Assembly: GCA_045580875.1 (NCBI GenBank)
Contig: JAZNOP010000101.1
Coordinates: 1 to 63,593, forward strand
Origin: SIG598 sp045580875
Lineage (GTDB): Bacteria; Bacillota; Clostridia; Oscillospirales; Acutalibacteraceae
DNA: 63,593 bases
Reading direction: 5' to 3'
Below the pieces are notes generated by a model that saw only the letters and a program-made list of their open reading frames with translations, ran no database searches and was not told the origin of the DNA. This document shows, in pieces, positions 52,882 to 61,508 of this stretch; within the stretch, counting starts at the first letter, position 1, and the number at the start of each line of letters is the position of its first letter. A program made the translations under genes and the position numbers.

Positions 52882-52919
52882 AAAAGCGGTATGGCTCAAA
52901 GCAGCTATGCCGCTTTTTT
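52882..52919 (+). terminator. terminator of the 51146 gene
   Basis: AAAAGCGGTATGGCT / AGCTATGCCGCTTTTTT stem with one G-U pair and a 6-base loop, ending in a T-run. Confidence 0.85.
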
Positions 52920-52923
52920 ATAA

Positions 52924-52976
52924 ACAAAAACGACCGCTGATTCTGAAAAAAATTCAAAATCAGCGGTCGTTTGTTT
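52924..52976. terminator. terminator for the convergent minus-strand genes
   Basis: A perfect 13-bp stem ACGACCGCTGATT / AATCAGCGGTCGT with a 15-base loop; the minus-strand side is followed by TTTTTG. It is a separate hairpin 5 bases after the preceding one. Confidence 0.8.
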
Positions 52977-52995
52977 GTTTATTGGGATTTAAGAA

Positions 52996-53829
52996 TTACT
53001 TCTTCGTTGCGGCAATCTTCTGTTCGATTCTTTGAGCTGCAGTTGCGTTCAGGCTTCTGATGTATTCCAGTACTTTTTTACCGGGCATTGCATTGTATAC
53101 AGAGATTGCGATATTCATGTAGCCGGTGTCATTTCTGATTGCATCTTCAAGGTTATTCTTTCTGATGTAATTTTTCAAATGATACAAAGGATATAAGAGT
53201 TTTGCTATCAGCAGGGAAACGAAAAACGGTGACATTCCAAGTGCAGCAGAAACTGCCATTTCAAGACCGTCTTCAAATAAGAAATACCCGACAGCTATAA
53301 TGTAAAGCAGCATAAGGGAGAAAAAGTGGCGGCTTGAGAGAAAACGGATAAACCAGTTGGTTTTGTAGTTATCGATCGTTGCTATGACATCCTGGTCTGA
53401 TTTATTGCTTGAAGGTGCAGTCTGACCACCTTGCGGTGCTCTGGAAACAGATTCAACCATAAACTGGATAAAGTCGTACTTTTCGTTCTGGAGCGGGACT
53501 GTTATAGACTGTCCGTTCTTAATGGTATTCGGGACAGTGAATTCAACATTATGACCCAGATCCTTCACGAAAACACTCTGACGTGAGCTCTCGTTTTCTG
53601 CACCGGATAAAACAGCATTAAATGTAATGATTGGTTCTTTGCTGAATTTGATTGGAGAATTGCAGCCAAATAAATTATCAAATACAGATTTCTTGCTGCC
53701 GGAATTGTCAGAATTGCCGGAGTCTGCTGCATTAGGCAGGGAAACGGATATAGGACAGCCGCAGTGTATACAGGCAGGAGCCTTATCGGAAATTTCTCTT
53801 CCGCATTCAGAACATTTAATTAAAGCCAT
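52996..53829 (-). CDS. zinc-ribbon membrane protein, function unknown
   Basis: This 277-residue protein begins with a zinc ribbon (CSECGREISDKAPACIHCG, residues 6-24; four Cys). A low-complexity Asn/Ser linker and a small beta domain (about 60-130, with KDLGHNVEFTVPNTIKNGQ) follow, then two hydrophobic helices near 160-180 and 190-210 and a helical C-terminus. No enzymatic motif. I chose ATG 53829 with GGAGAG upstream. It lies 24 bases after the lipoprotein gene, probably in one operon. Confidence 0.75.
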   Translation of the reverse strand: MALIKCSECGREISDKAPACIHCGCPISVSLPNAADSGNSDNSGSKKSVFDNLFGCNSPIKFSKEPIITFNAVLSGAENESSRQSVFVKDLGHNVEFTVPNTIKNGQSITVPLQNEKYDFIQFMVESVSRAPQGGQTAPSSNKSDQDVIATIDNYKTNWFIRFLSSRHFFSLMLLYIIAVGYFLFEDGLEMAVSAALGMSPFFVSLLIAKLLYPLYHLKNYIRKNNLEDAIRNDTGYMNIAISVYNAMPGKKVLEYIRSLNATAAQRIEQKIAATKK

Positions 53830-53853
53830 TTCAATCTCTCCAAACAAAAATGA

Positions 53854-54369
53854 TTATTCTACCTCAATTGTAGCAGCCCAATCGGCAAACTGGGCACTGT
53901 AATAATCCCAGAGGTTAGTGAAGCAATAGAATGCGACACGGTAATAATTTTCCGAGCCTTCTCTTACAGCTGTGTAGAATTTGTAGCTTTCTTCTGCACT
54001 TACCTCGTTAGTGTAAATGAAATAGTAATTTCCATCAGCGTCCTGGAGGAGTTCTCCGTTATTTGCCTGTGCGCAGAGATAAGAATAGTCTGCCAGAGTA
54101 CAATCAGGAAAATCACTCTTAGGCTCAGTGTTGACTATAATTCTCCATTCACCATTGGGACCGCCGCCGTAAAAATCATTAAATTCACTTTCATATGTTT
54201 CGAAGCCCATCTCAGGGGGAATAACGACCTTTGCACCGCTGCTGCCCAGAGGGATTGCAAAGTCTTCCTCGATTGATGTGGTATCATCTGCAATGACATC
54301 ACCGCTTCCGCAGGCTGTCAATGCAAAAAGCATACATAACACCATGATAATTGCAGTTAATTTTCTCAC
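53854..54369 (-). CDS. small lipoprotein, function unknown
   Basis: The 171-residue precursor starts with a lipoprotein signal: VRKLTAIIMVLCMLFALTAC, with the lipobox Leu-Thr-Ala-Cys near 16-19. The mature part (acidic, beta-rich; NDFYGGGPNGEWRI and ENYYRVAFYCF) is not recognised. I chose GTG 54369 because GGAGG lies 8 bases upstream; ATGs further upstream would put a charged, non-signal stretch before the helix. It is translated before the zinc-ribbon protein, and the two may form an envelope pair. Confidence 0.7.
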   Translation of the reverse strand: MRKLTAIIMVLCMLFALTACGSGDVIADDTTSIEEDFAIPLGSSGAKVVIPPEMGFETYESEFNDFYGGGPNGEWRIIVNTEPKSDFPDCTLADYSYLCAQANNGELLQDADGNYYFIYTNEVSAEESYKFYTAVREGSENYYRVAFYCFTNLWDYYSAQFADWAATIEVE

Positions 54370-54742
54370 TTCATAATCCTCCGTAAACATAAAATAAAGC
54401 CATATGTATTCAATAATGAAAACTCTGGCTGCTGTCACATAATCAAATCTGAACATGGTTCATTACCGAAAATCCGTACGGAAAACGTATACCCGCTCAT
54501 AAATTATGCAGATTAATGTGACTATTATTATATTATTGTTATGCTGTAATATCAACCTTTCATTTCCAATATGTAAAGTTATTTGTCAGAATATTGATCA
54601 GAAAATCAACAGGATGAAATACTCAGAAATGAAGTGTTTTTGCATTTGTTCGAAACATATTGTTTACAAAATAATGGTTGACAGCAGTAGTCCGATGTGC
54701 TATTGTAGGACTACAACGATAGTCCGAAAGGGGATTTTGAAC
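54370..54742. other. divergent promoter region
   Basis: This AT-rich stretch separates the lipoprotein gene and the blaI-type gene. It contains the blaI promoter/operator (54678-54716). No convincing -35/-10 pair was found for the lipoprotein direction, and I see no gene; an open plus-strand frame from 54506 is an upstream extension of the blaI frame without a ribosome site. Confidence 0.5.
54678..54716 (+). promoter_or_regulatory. BlaI-type promoter and operator
   Basis: -35 TTGACA (54678-54683) and -10 TATTGT (54701-54706), spacer 17. A perfect palindrome TTGTAG-GA-CTACAA (54703-54716) overlaps the -10, the TGTA/TACA form bound by BlaI/MecI repressors. Flanking TAGTCCGA copies lie on both sides. 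This is a strong case for autorepression. Confidence 0.8.
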
Positions 54743-55126
54743 ATGGACAAGCAGATACATGCAAGTGAATGGAAGATAATGGAGTATATATGGGAGGAAT
54801 CGCCTAAAACGCTTATGCAGATAGTAAAGGCGATGAATGAACAGGTGGGCTGGGCAAAGAGCACAGTTACTACGATGGTATCACGAATGGAAGCCAAGGG
54901 ACTGCTGAGATATGAAGAAGGGGGAAAAGCAAAGCTCATTTTCCCTGCGGTTACACGAGATGAAATAGCAGCACAGGAATCACATTCACTGCTTGACCGT
55001 GTATTTGGCGGCAGCCTGACGTCACTGATGGCACAGTTTGTCAACAGTCGATCTATCAGCAAGGAGGAAATAGATGAACTTTACGACCTGCTGCGTCAGG
55101 CAGAAGCAGAGAAAAAAGATCAGTGA
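54743..55126 (+). CDS. blaI: BlaI/MecI/CopY-family repressor
   Basis: This 127-residue DNA-binding protein has an N-terminal winged helix (about 3-75; SEWKIMEYIWEESPKTLMQI, then GWAKSTVTTMVSRMEAKGLL) and a C-terminal dimerisation helix pair. BlaI-type repressors block transcription until cleaved or released by a membrane sensor protease. The ATG at 54743 follows AAAGGGGA. The M56 sensor starts 54 bases downstream, matching the blaI-blaR layout. The symbol marks the family; no beta-lactamase gene is present, so the regulon is unknown. Confidence 0.88.
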   Translation: MDKQIHASEWKIMEYIWEESPKTLMQIVKAMNEQVGWAKSTVTTMVSRMEAKGLLRYEEGGKAKLIFPAVTRDEIAAQESHSLLDRVFGGSLTSLMAQFVNSRSISKEEIDELYDLLRQAEAEKKDQ

Positions 55127-55180
55127 AACAAGATCAGTGAAACAAGAGTTTGTCGATTATGAACGAAAGGAGAGAGTCAG

Positions 55181-57475
55181 ATGCTCGAGATAATTATTAC
55201 ATCATCTTTGCTGATAGTCATTATTCTTATACTTCGGTTCGTTTTGCGTGGTAAGCTTTCGCCGAAGATTATCTATGCGATGTGGGCGATAGCTGCAGTT
55301 CGTTTGCTTGTACCGGTCAGCATTGCTGAAACCAGTATCAGCGTTATGAATCTGTTCAGCCCAAAAGAATCTGTTCAATTAGATTATACCTACGAAAGCA
55401 GCTATGGGGATACAACAGAAGATACATATTATTTTCCTGAATATGATTTATCTCAGAATGTAACAGAAAATCAGAATATTTACGCAACTGAAAATCCGGA
55501 CACTGCAGTACAGAACTCCGATGTGTCGGCAAGAAATATTCTTCGAACGATATGGCTGTCCGGTACTGCGATTGTTCTTGTATATATTTTTATGAGCAAT
55601 ATGCTGTTTTACCTGTTCCTCAGAAAGAAACGCACAGAGGTATGGAGCGCAGAGTGTAAACTGCCGTTGTATTTAGTTGATGGAATAGATTCACCGTGTA
55701 TGTTCGGTTTGATTCGTCCGTCAATATATCTGAGCAGTTTTGCCTTTGAGAACGAACAGCGTAAAAAATATATTATAGCTCATGAGCTGACTCATTTTCA
55801 CCATCTTGACCATATCTGGGCAGTTGTTCGTGTGCTTTGCGTTGCACTGCACTGGTTTAATCCTCTTGTGTGGGCTGCAGCTCACCTGTCCAAGCAGGAT
55901 TGTGAACTTGCCTGTGACAGTGATGCTATACGTACTCTCGGAGAAGAGCACAGGTTTGACTATGGCAGAACGCTTATAGATATGATTAATACCAGGTTCC
56001 GTTTTTCGGAAGCCATGATGACATCAACAGCGATGACTTCCAATGCCAAATCGATAAGGAGGAGAATACAGATGCTGAGAATTACGCCGAAAAATGTAGT
56101 ATGGGCAATAATTGCGGTCATTATCATTATTTCGATTGCTGTGGGGTGTACTTTTACCGGAGCAGCCAGCAGCATTAATGAGGATATGACTGTCAGTGAA
56201 ACAGATATGGCAGAAGAAAATATGATTACTGAAGAGGGCAGCAAAATAATCAATATGGAGGATTTTCCTGACTTGCTGGGCACACCGTATACATCTTACT
56301 ACGAAGGCGATTATCTTGCTCGCTCACACAACCTCGAGCTTGCAGCAAGACTGATTGACGGTACTGTTCTGCAGCCGGGGGAAGAGTTTTCGTTCAACGA
56401 AACAGTTGGTGAGCGCACAGAGGAAAGAGGTTTTGTTGAAGCAAAGCTTTATCCGGGTGAGGCTGAGGCTGAACAGTACGGCGGAGGTATAGCCCAGACA
56501 GCCGGTACGCTGTTCAATGCAGCTTTTCTTGCTGACCTTGAAATAACACAGCATTTTACACACCTGTATTCTGTTACTTATCTTGAGCAATTAGGAACAG
56601 ATGCCAGTGTAACGTGGGGCATCGAGGATCTCTGTTTTGTGAACACAACAGCTTATCCCATAATTATAAGAATGGAATATAACAATAACTCACTTACCGC
56701 GTCGATTTACGGAACGGCAGAGGATTCTGGCAGATCCGTTGAACTCAAGGCGGTAGAGCAGGACATTGTAGCATATAACGTGGTATTCCGTCCAGGTGAG
56801 ACAGAAAACATCAGCATTTCCGGTAAATATGGTAGCAGAATTGCGGTATACCGCATTTTGTGGGAGAATGGACGTATGGCTGCAAACGAGATAGCATATA
56901 TAGTGACCTATCTTCCGCAGAACCAGATAATTTATACCGATGAGCTGCCGAAGGGATATGAATATTATATCGAATATTCGCCGGATGAGGCAATTAAAGC
57001 GTATAATACTATGCATATACTTGATAATCATTATCCTGAAAGTGATGTAGAAGAAATAGTGACAGGATTGAGTTATATGAAAGCTGAGGATATATGGAGT
57101 ATTCCAGAACTTCAGTATCTGCTCGAAGATATACCTGTGTTTGAGAGTGGAAAGGTTGGCCTATGTTTCCATTACCTTAAGGGTGTAGAAAATTATCAGG
57201 ATGATATTGTGTTAGGGCTTGGCTATGTACCTCAGATGGATATGATTATTATGCGTATAGAAGGTATCTCACCGCAGATAGTTGAAGAACATATTGAAAA
57301 GCTGCATGAAGCTGGATTCACTTATATTGCTGAAACTTATGATAACTACTTTTATAATGCACCTGCTTACGGTACAGGAATTTTTTATGAATTCCACGGC
57401 AACAGTGAAGTTCAGTTAACAATTTTCCAGCAGGGAGACAACACACTCGGCAGAGACCCTGTGCCAAAGGGGTAA
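55181..57475 (+). CDS. M56 sensor metalloprotease fused to VanW domain
   Basis: This 764-residue membrane protein has BlaR1-like helices (about 5-20, 30-48, 122-146) and an M56 metalloprotease with HELTH (201-205; zinc ligands and Glu) and Glu242 in DCELACD; a last helix spans 307-324. Outside, instead of the penicillin-binding sensor of BlaR1, there is a VanW domain (about 365-512; QPGEEFSFNETVG, GGGIAQTAGTLFNA, LGTDASVTWG), then about 250 unrecognised residues. The Cys usual in the GGG.CQ motif is Ala. By analogy, ligand binding to the outer part would activate proteolysis and relieve the repressor encoded just upstream. The ATG follows AAGGAGAG. Confidence 0.85.
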   Translation: MLEIIITSSLLIVIILILRFVLRGKLSPKIIYAMWAIAAVRLLVPVSIAETSISVMNLFSPKESVQLDYTYESSYGDTTEDTYYFPEYDLSQNVTENQNIYATENPDTAVQNSDVSARNILRTIWLSGTAIVLVYIFMSNMLFYLFLRKKRTEVWSAECKLPLYLVDGIDSPCMFGLIRPSIYLSSFAFENEQRKKYIIAHELTHFHHLDHIWAVVRVLCVALHWFNPLVWAAAHLSKQDCELACDSDAIRTLGEEHRFDYGRTLIDMINTRFRFSEAMMTSTAMTSNAKSIRRRIQMLRITPKNVVWAIIAVIIIISIAVGCTFTGAASSINEDMTVSETDMAEENMITEEGSKIINMEDFPDLLGTPYTSYYEGDYLARSHNLELAARLIDGTVLQPGEEFSFNETVGERTEERGFVEAKLYPGEAEAEQYGGGIAQTAGTLFNAAFLADLEITQHFTHLYSVTYLEQLGTDASVTWGIEDLCFVNTTAYPIIIRMEYNNNSLTASIYGTAEDSGRSVELKAVEQDIVAYNVVFRPGETENISISGKYGSRIAVYRILWENGRMAANEIAYIVTYLPQNQIIYTDELPKGYEYYIEYSPDEAIKAYNTMHILDNHYPESDVEEIVTGLSYMKAEDIWSIPELQYLLEDIPVFESGKVGLCFHYLKGVENYQDDIVLGLGYVPQMDMIIMRIEGISPQIVEEHIEKLHEAGFTYIAETYDNYFYNAPAYGTGIFYEFHGNSEVQLTIFQQGDNTLGRDPVPKG

Positions 57476-57501
57476 GTCAGTATTATCAATGAGGTGACAA
57501 A

Positions 57502-58122
57502 ATGAAAAGATGTGTAATTGTCGGCGGTGCTGATATTAATAATTATGAGCGGGTCAGGAAAAGCCTGCGTAAAGATGATTTTGTGGTGTACTGCGACAGC
57601 GGATTGAAGCATATGCAATGGCTCGCTGCAAAGCCTGACCTTGTGGTCGGAGATTTTGATTCACACGAAAATCCGAAGCTTGACGTTGAAACCATCGTGC
57701 TGCCGTGTGAGAAAGATGATACAGATACCGTTTTTGCTGTGAAGGAAATGCTGCAAAGAGGCTGTGATGAATTTGTTCTTATCGGTGTAGTAGGCGGCAG
57801 GCTTGACCATACGATAGGAAATGTATCGATACTGCTTTATCTTGACTCGGTTGGTAAAAATGGTGTTATCATTGATGACTATTCAGAGATGGAAATAGTT
57901 TCATCTGAAGCTGCATTTGTCGACGACTCATATTCATTTTTCTCGCTTCTCAATATTTCTGGTACAGCAAAGGGTGTTACAATAGAAAATGCTAAGTATC
58001 CCCTTGAGTCGGCGGAGATAACCTGCGAATATCAGTTTGGCATAAGCAACGAAGTGATTCCGGGCAAGACAGCAAAGATTAAAATATCTGAAGGAAAATT
58101 ACTTCTGATTAAAACATTATAA
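57502..58122 (+). CDS. thiamine pyrophosphokinase
   Basis: This 206-residue cytoplasmic enzyme makes thiamine diphosphate from thiamine and ATP. The catalytic domain (1-130) has VVGDFDSHENPK and CEKDDTDTVFAVKEML, both typical, plus GVVGGRLDHTIGNV. The C-terminal thiamine-binding domain (about 135-205) follows. The ATG follows GAGGTG; a terminator follows the stop. A standalone housekeeping gene between two envelope-stress units. Confidence 0.92.
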   Translation: MKRCVIVGGADINNYERVRKSLRKDDFVVYCDSGLKHMQWLAAKPDLVVGDFDSHENPKLDVETIVLPCEKDDTDTVFAVKEMLQRGCDEFVLIGVVGGRLDHTIGNVSILLYLDSVGKNGVIIDDYSEMEIVSSEAAFVDDSYSFFSLLNISGTAKGVTIENAKYPLESAEITCEYQFGISNEVIPGKTAKIKISEGKLLLIKTL

Positions 58123-58128
58123 TGGACT

Positions 58129-58179
58129 ATCCCTGTCGGCGCTGCAAAACAGCGGCAATTCCGGCAGGGATTTATTTTT
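58129..58179 (+). terminator. terminator of the thiamine pyrophosphokinase gene
   Basis: ATCCCTGTCGG pairs with CCGGCAGGGAT around an inner GCTG/CAGC hairpin, then TTATTTTTA. Confidence 0.75.
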
Positions 58180-58221
58180 ATAATTAATTTTTCGGATTTA
58201 AGGATTGTTTAATAATTTCCA

Positions 58222-58261
58222 TGCTATACTCATGTCAGACAAACGGAAAGCGCGCCGTTTG
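58222..58261 (+). promoter_or_regulatory. promoter and leader repeat of FtsX/TCS module 2
   Basis: An extended -10 (TGC-TATACT, 58222-58230) has no good -35. Just downstream is a perfect inverted repeat CAAACGG (58240-58246) / CCGTTTG (58255-58261) in the leader. Like module 1, the promoter looks activator-dependent. Confidence 0.55.
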
Positions 58262-58289
58262 AGCGAAATTGTGAAAGGAATTTTCAGCT

Positions 58290-60656
58290 ATGTATTTAAG
58301 AATCCTGAAAAAAGACCTGAAACGCAACAGGGTAATGAATGTTATTCTGCTTGTGTTTGTGCTTCTGTCGGCAATGTTTGTTTCAAGCAGTGCAAACAAT
58401 ATTATCACGGTAATGACAGCGAGAGACAGATTTTTTGAGATGTCCGGCATGAGCGATTACTTTGTTATTACCAAAGGTATCGAAGTTGATGAATTGAATG
58501 AAGTAATTGAAGAGATTGAGGAAGTCGATTCATTCAGCACCGAACAGCTTGTTTTTCTCAGCAAGGAAAATATTACTATAAACGGCAAAATACCTGAACA
58601 GGGCTCCGGCATCAGTCTGTATTCTTTTGAACAGGCATCTCTGACATACTTTACGATGGACGACGAGCCGATTGAATCAATTGAAAGCGGTACAATTCTT
58701 CTGCCGCAAAAATTTGGAGAGAGCAACAGTGTTGCAGCAGGTGATAAGATGAAGGTCACTATCGGCAGCACAACCATGGAATTTACAGTTGCAGGTTTTA
58801 TAAAGGATGCACTTTTAGGTTCACCAAATGTTGGCTCCAACAGACTTCTGGTTACAGCCGAAGACTTTGATGATTTCTATTCCGATCATGCAGCAGAAGA
58901 GCTGCTGCTTCGGGGTGCTCTCTGCTCAATAAAAACAAACGACGTGAAGAAGTTTGCAAATAAACTGATGGAAACTGATCTGAATACAGTCATGATGGCT
59001 GACATCGGAATGATCTCATCTGCTTATATCCTTGATATGGCGGTGGCCGGTGTACTGTTGATTGTAAGCTTCTGCCTCGTGCTTATTGCTGTCGTAGTAC
59101 TTCGCTTCACCATTAACTTCACCCTTTCGCAGGAATTCCGTGAGATAGGCGTAATGAAGGCGGTCGGTATATCCAACCGCAGAATCAAGGCTTTGTATCT
59201 TGTGAAATACTTTGCTGTATCACTTATTGGTGCTGCGCTTGGTCTGGCAGCAAGTATTCCGTTTGGCACTATGATGCTGAACAGTACCTCACAGACTCTG
59301 ATTATTCAGGGCAGCAGATATTACTTTGTAAACGCTGTATGTGTTGTACTGGTTGTCATTATAGTAATGGTACTCTGCTGGGGCGGTACCAAAAAGGTAG
59401 ACATACTTTCTCCTGTTGCTGCCGTGCGGGATGGCTCGCAGGGTGAGCGTTTCGCAAAGAAGAGTCCGCTGTCACTGGCTAAAGGTCATATGCGTCCAAT
59501 ACCTTTCCTTGCGCTCAATGATATCCTTAGCAGCGTTAAACGCTATATCACAATGATTACTGCGTTCACACTATGTCTTATTATGACGATAGTTGTGGTG
59601 AACACAATAAATACGCTCAAGGGCGAGGGGCTTGTTGCGTACTTCGGCACTGCTGAAAGTGATGTATACCTTGTCTGCGCAAACTACGTTGATTATTATC
59701 AGGAAAACGGCAGAGAGAATTTCAGTCGTGATCTTGAAGAGATAGAAAAAATCCTCGATGAAGAAGGAATGAGTGGTCATGCATTCGGCGAGATACTGAT
59801 ATTCAGCACATTGAATGCAGGTGATAATACCTACGCAGGATTGCTTTTCCAGGGTACAGGCACAACAGCTGACCAGTATATTTATTCCGAGGGCACTGCA
59901 CCTCAGAAGGCTGACGAAATTGCAGTTACTTCAACTGTTGCTGAGGCGCTTGGCGTAACAATAGGCGACACAGTTACCTATACTGATATGGGTGAAAAAC
60001 GCGAGGTAATTGTAAGCGCTATTTTCCAGTCCATGATGAACATGGGCAACGGCGTACGCCTGCATGAAGATGCCAGGTTGAATTACACTCAGGCTGCAGG
60101 ATTTAATGCATATCAGATTACCTTCGATGATAATCCTGATACCAAAGAGCTTGAACGACGCATGGAGCGTCTTAAGGAGCTTTATCCTGATTACAGAATA
60201 ATGACCGGCGGAGGGTATGCCGATTATTTCACGGGTTCAGCTGCTATGGTCGCTTCAATCCGTAATCTTCTTGTGCCGCTGATGATGATTGTATGTATGC
60301 TCATAGCAATGCTTATGGAGCGCTCCTTTATTGCAAAGGAACAGGGGCAGATAGCCATGCTCAAGGCGGCAGGTTTCACGAATGGAGCAGTAGTGCGTTG
60401 GCATATACTGAGAATGGGCATAGTGCTGCTTATATCTACAGTGATCGGTGTAGCGCTTTCTTCTCCCGCAACACAGCTTATGATAACTCCCATATTTAAA
60501 ATGATGGGCGCAGACTCGATAAAGTACGAAATCAATCCTATTGAGGCTTATGTGATTTATCCCGTTGTCCTCGGTTTTGCAACTCTTGCAGCGGTCAGCA
60601 TTGCCGCACAGGGAACAAGAAAGATAACCGCTTCACAGACCTCCAGTATTGAATAA
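58290..60656 (+). CDS. FtsX-family ABC permease
   Basis: This 788-residue membrane permease has the double-FtsX layout: TM1 near 15-36, an extracytoplasmic domain to about 240, three helices (about 245-360), TM5 near 405-430, a second extracytoplasmic domain to about 650 and three final helices. TINFTLSQEFREIGVMKAVG and KEQGQIAMLKAAGFT are the conserved FtsX loops facing the ATPase. It probably exports or expels lipids or peptides together with the ATPase 18 bases downstream. The ATG at 58290 follows AAAGGA. Confidence 0.9.
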   Translation: MYLRILKKDLKRNRVMNVILLVFVLLSAMFVSSSANNIITVMTARDRFFEMSGMSDYFVITKGIEVDELNEVIEEIEEVDSFSTEQLVFLSKENITINGKIPEQGSGISLYSFEQASLTYFTMDDEPIESIESGTILLPQKFGESNSVAAGDKMKVTIGSTTMEFTVAGFIKDALLGSPNVGSNRLLVTAEDFDDFYSDHAAEELLLRGALCSIKTNDVKKFANKLMETDLNTVMMADIGMISSAYILDMAVAGVLLIVSFCLVLIAVVVLRFTINFTLSQEFREIGVMKAVGISNRRIKALYLVKYFAVSLIGAALGLAASIPFGTMMLNSTSQTLIIQGSRYYFVNAVCVVLVVIIVMVLCWGGTKKVDILSPVAAVRDGSQGERFAKKSPLSLAKGHMRPIPFLALNDILSSVKRYITMITAFTLCLIMTIVVVNTINTLKGEGLVAYFGTAESDVYLVCANYVDYYQENGRENFSRDLEEIEKILDEEGMSGHAFGEILIFSTLNAGDNTYAGLLFQGTGTTADQYIYSEGTAPQKADEIAVTSTVAEALGVTIGDTVTYTDMGEKREVIVSAIFQSMMNMGNGVRLHEDARLNYTQAAGFNAYQITFDDNPDTKELERRMERLKELYPDYRIMTGGGYADYFTGSAAMVASIRNLLVPLMMIVCMLIAMLMERSFIAKEQGQIAMLKAAGFTNGAVVRWHILRMGIVLLISTVIGVALSSPATQLMITPIFKMMGADSIKYEINPIEAYVIYPVVLGFATLAAVSIAAQGTRKITASQTSSIE

Positions 60657-60674
60657 CGAAAGGACGATTAAGTT

Positions 60675-61442
60675 ATGAATAATATTCTTGAAGTCAAAGA
60701 TCTCTGTAAAACATATATTGTAAACAAGCATCAGAATAATGTACTCTGCAACGTTAATTTCTCTGTTGCACCGGGAGAGATGGTAGCAGTTATGGGACCC
60801 TCAGGCTCTGGTAAATCCACTTTGCTTTACACTGTTTCAGGTATGGATAACCTTACTGCCGGTGATGTGCTCTTCGATGGCAAAAGCATTGCAAAAATGA
60901 GTGGAAAGGAGCTTTCCAGACTTCGTCTTGACCACATGGGTTTTATTTTTCAGCAGATGTATATGCTCAAAAATCTTTCCCTGCTCGATAATATTCTGCT
61001 GCCTTCCTGTCAGTCGAAAAAGATAAAAGAAAGCCGTAAAGCAAAGACAGAAAGAGCAAAAGCGCTTATGCGCCGTCAGGGCATCATTGAGGTTGCAGAC
61101 AGCGGCATTGAAGAGGTTTCCGGTGGTCAGCTGCAGCGTGCCTGCCTTTGCAGAGCGCTTATGAATAACCCGAAGATAATTTTTGCTGATGAGCCTACAG
61201 GCGCACTTAACCGCGCTGCATCTGATGAAGTGATGGATATGCTCGGTGCAGTTAACCGTGATGGTACTACTGTTATGCTGGTAACACACGATGTAAAGGT
61301 AGCCGCACGATGCAGCAGAGTAATGTATATCGTTGACGGAAATATCAAAGGAGAGTATAATCTTGATATGTATGACGGGTGTTCGTCACTGCGTGACCGT
61401 GAGCGTGCAATAAACAACTGGCTCATGGAAATGGGTTGGTAA
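60675..61442 (+). CDS. ABC transporter ATP-binding protein
   Basis: This 255-residue cytoplasmic ATPase has Walker A GPSGSGKST (41-49), a Q-loop in FIFQQMYML, the signature VSGGQLQRACLCRAL, Walker B IIFADEPTGAL and H-loop LVTHD. The D-loop reads ALNRAAS, as in BceA/LolD-like peptide-defence ATPases. It partners the permease upstream (18-base gap). An extra C-terminal helix with GCSSLRDRERAINNWL may contact the membrane protein. A hairpin separates it from the regulator. Confidence 0.92.
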   Translation: MNNILEVKDLCKTYIVNKHQNNVLCNVNFSVAPGEMVAVMGPSGSGKSTLLYTVSGMDNLTAGDVLFDGKSIAKMSGKELSRLRLDHMGFIFQQMYMLKNLSLLDNILLPSCQSKKIKESRKAKTERAKALMRRQGIIEVADSGIEEVSGGQLQRACLCRALMNNPKIIFADEPTGALNRAASDEVMDMLGAVNRDGTTVMLVTHDVKVAARCSRVMYIVDGNIKGEYNLDMYDGCSSLRDRERAINNWLMEMGW

Positions 61443-61453
61443 AATAAAAAAAT

Positions 61454-61480
61454 GCAGAGGCGGTAAATGACCGCCTCTGC
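61454..61480. terminator. GC-rich hairpin between ATPase and response regulator
   Basis: A perfect 10-bp stem GCAGAGGCGG / CCGCCTCTGC with a 7-base loop. The plus-strand side has no T-run but A-runs precede it. It is equivalent in position to the hairpin at 4318-4355 in module 1. Confidence 0.6.
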
Positions 61481-61508
61481 TTACACTGTTTTAAAGAGGT
61501 TCGAAAAA

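Noticed and set aside
55181..57475. Calling the M56 protein a BlaR1 beta-lactam sensor
   Set aside because: No penicillin-binding transpeptidase motifs (SxxK, KTG) follow the protease domain; a VanW domain is there instead.
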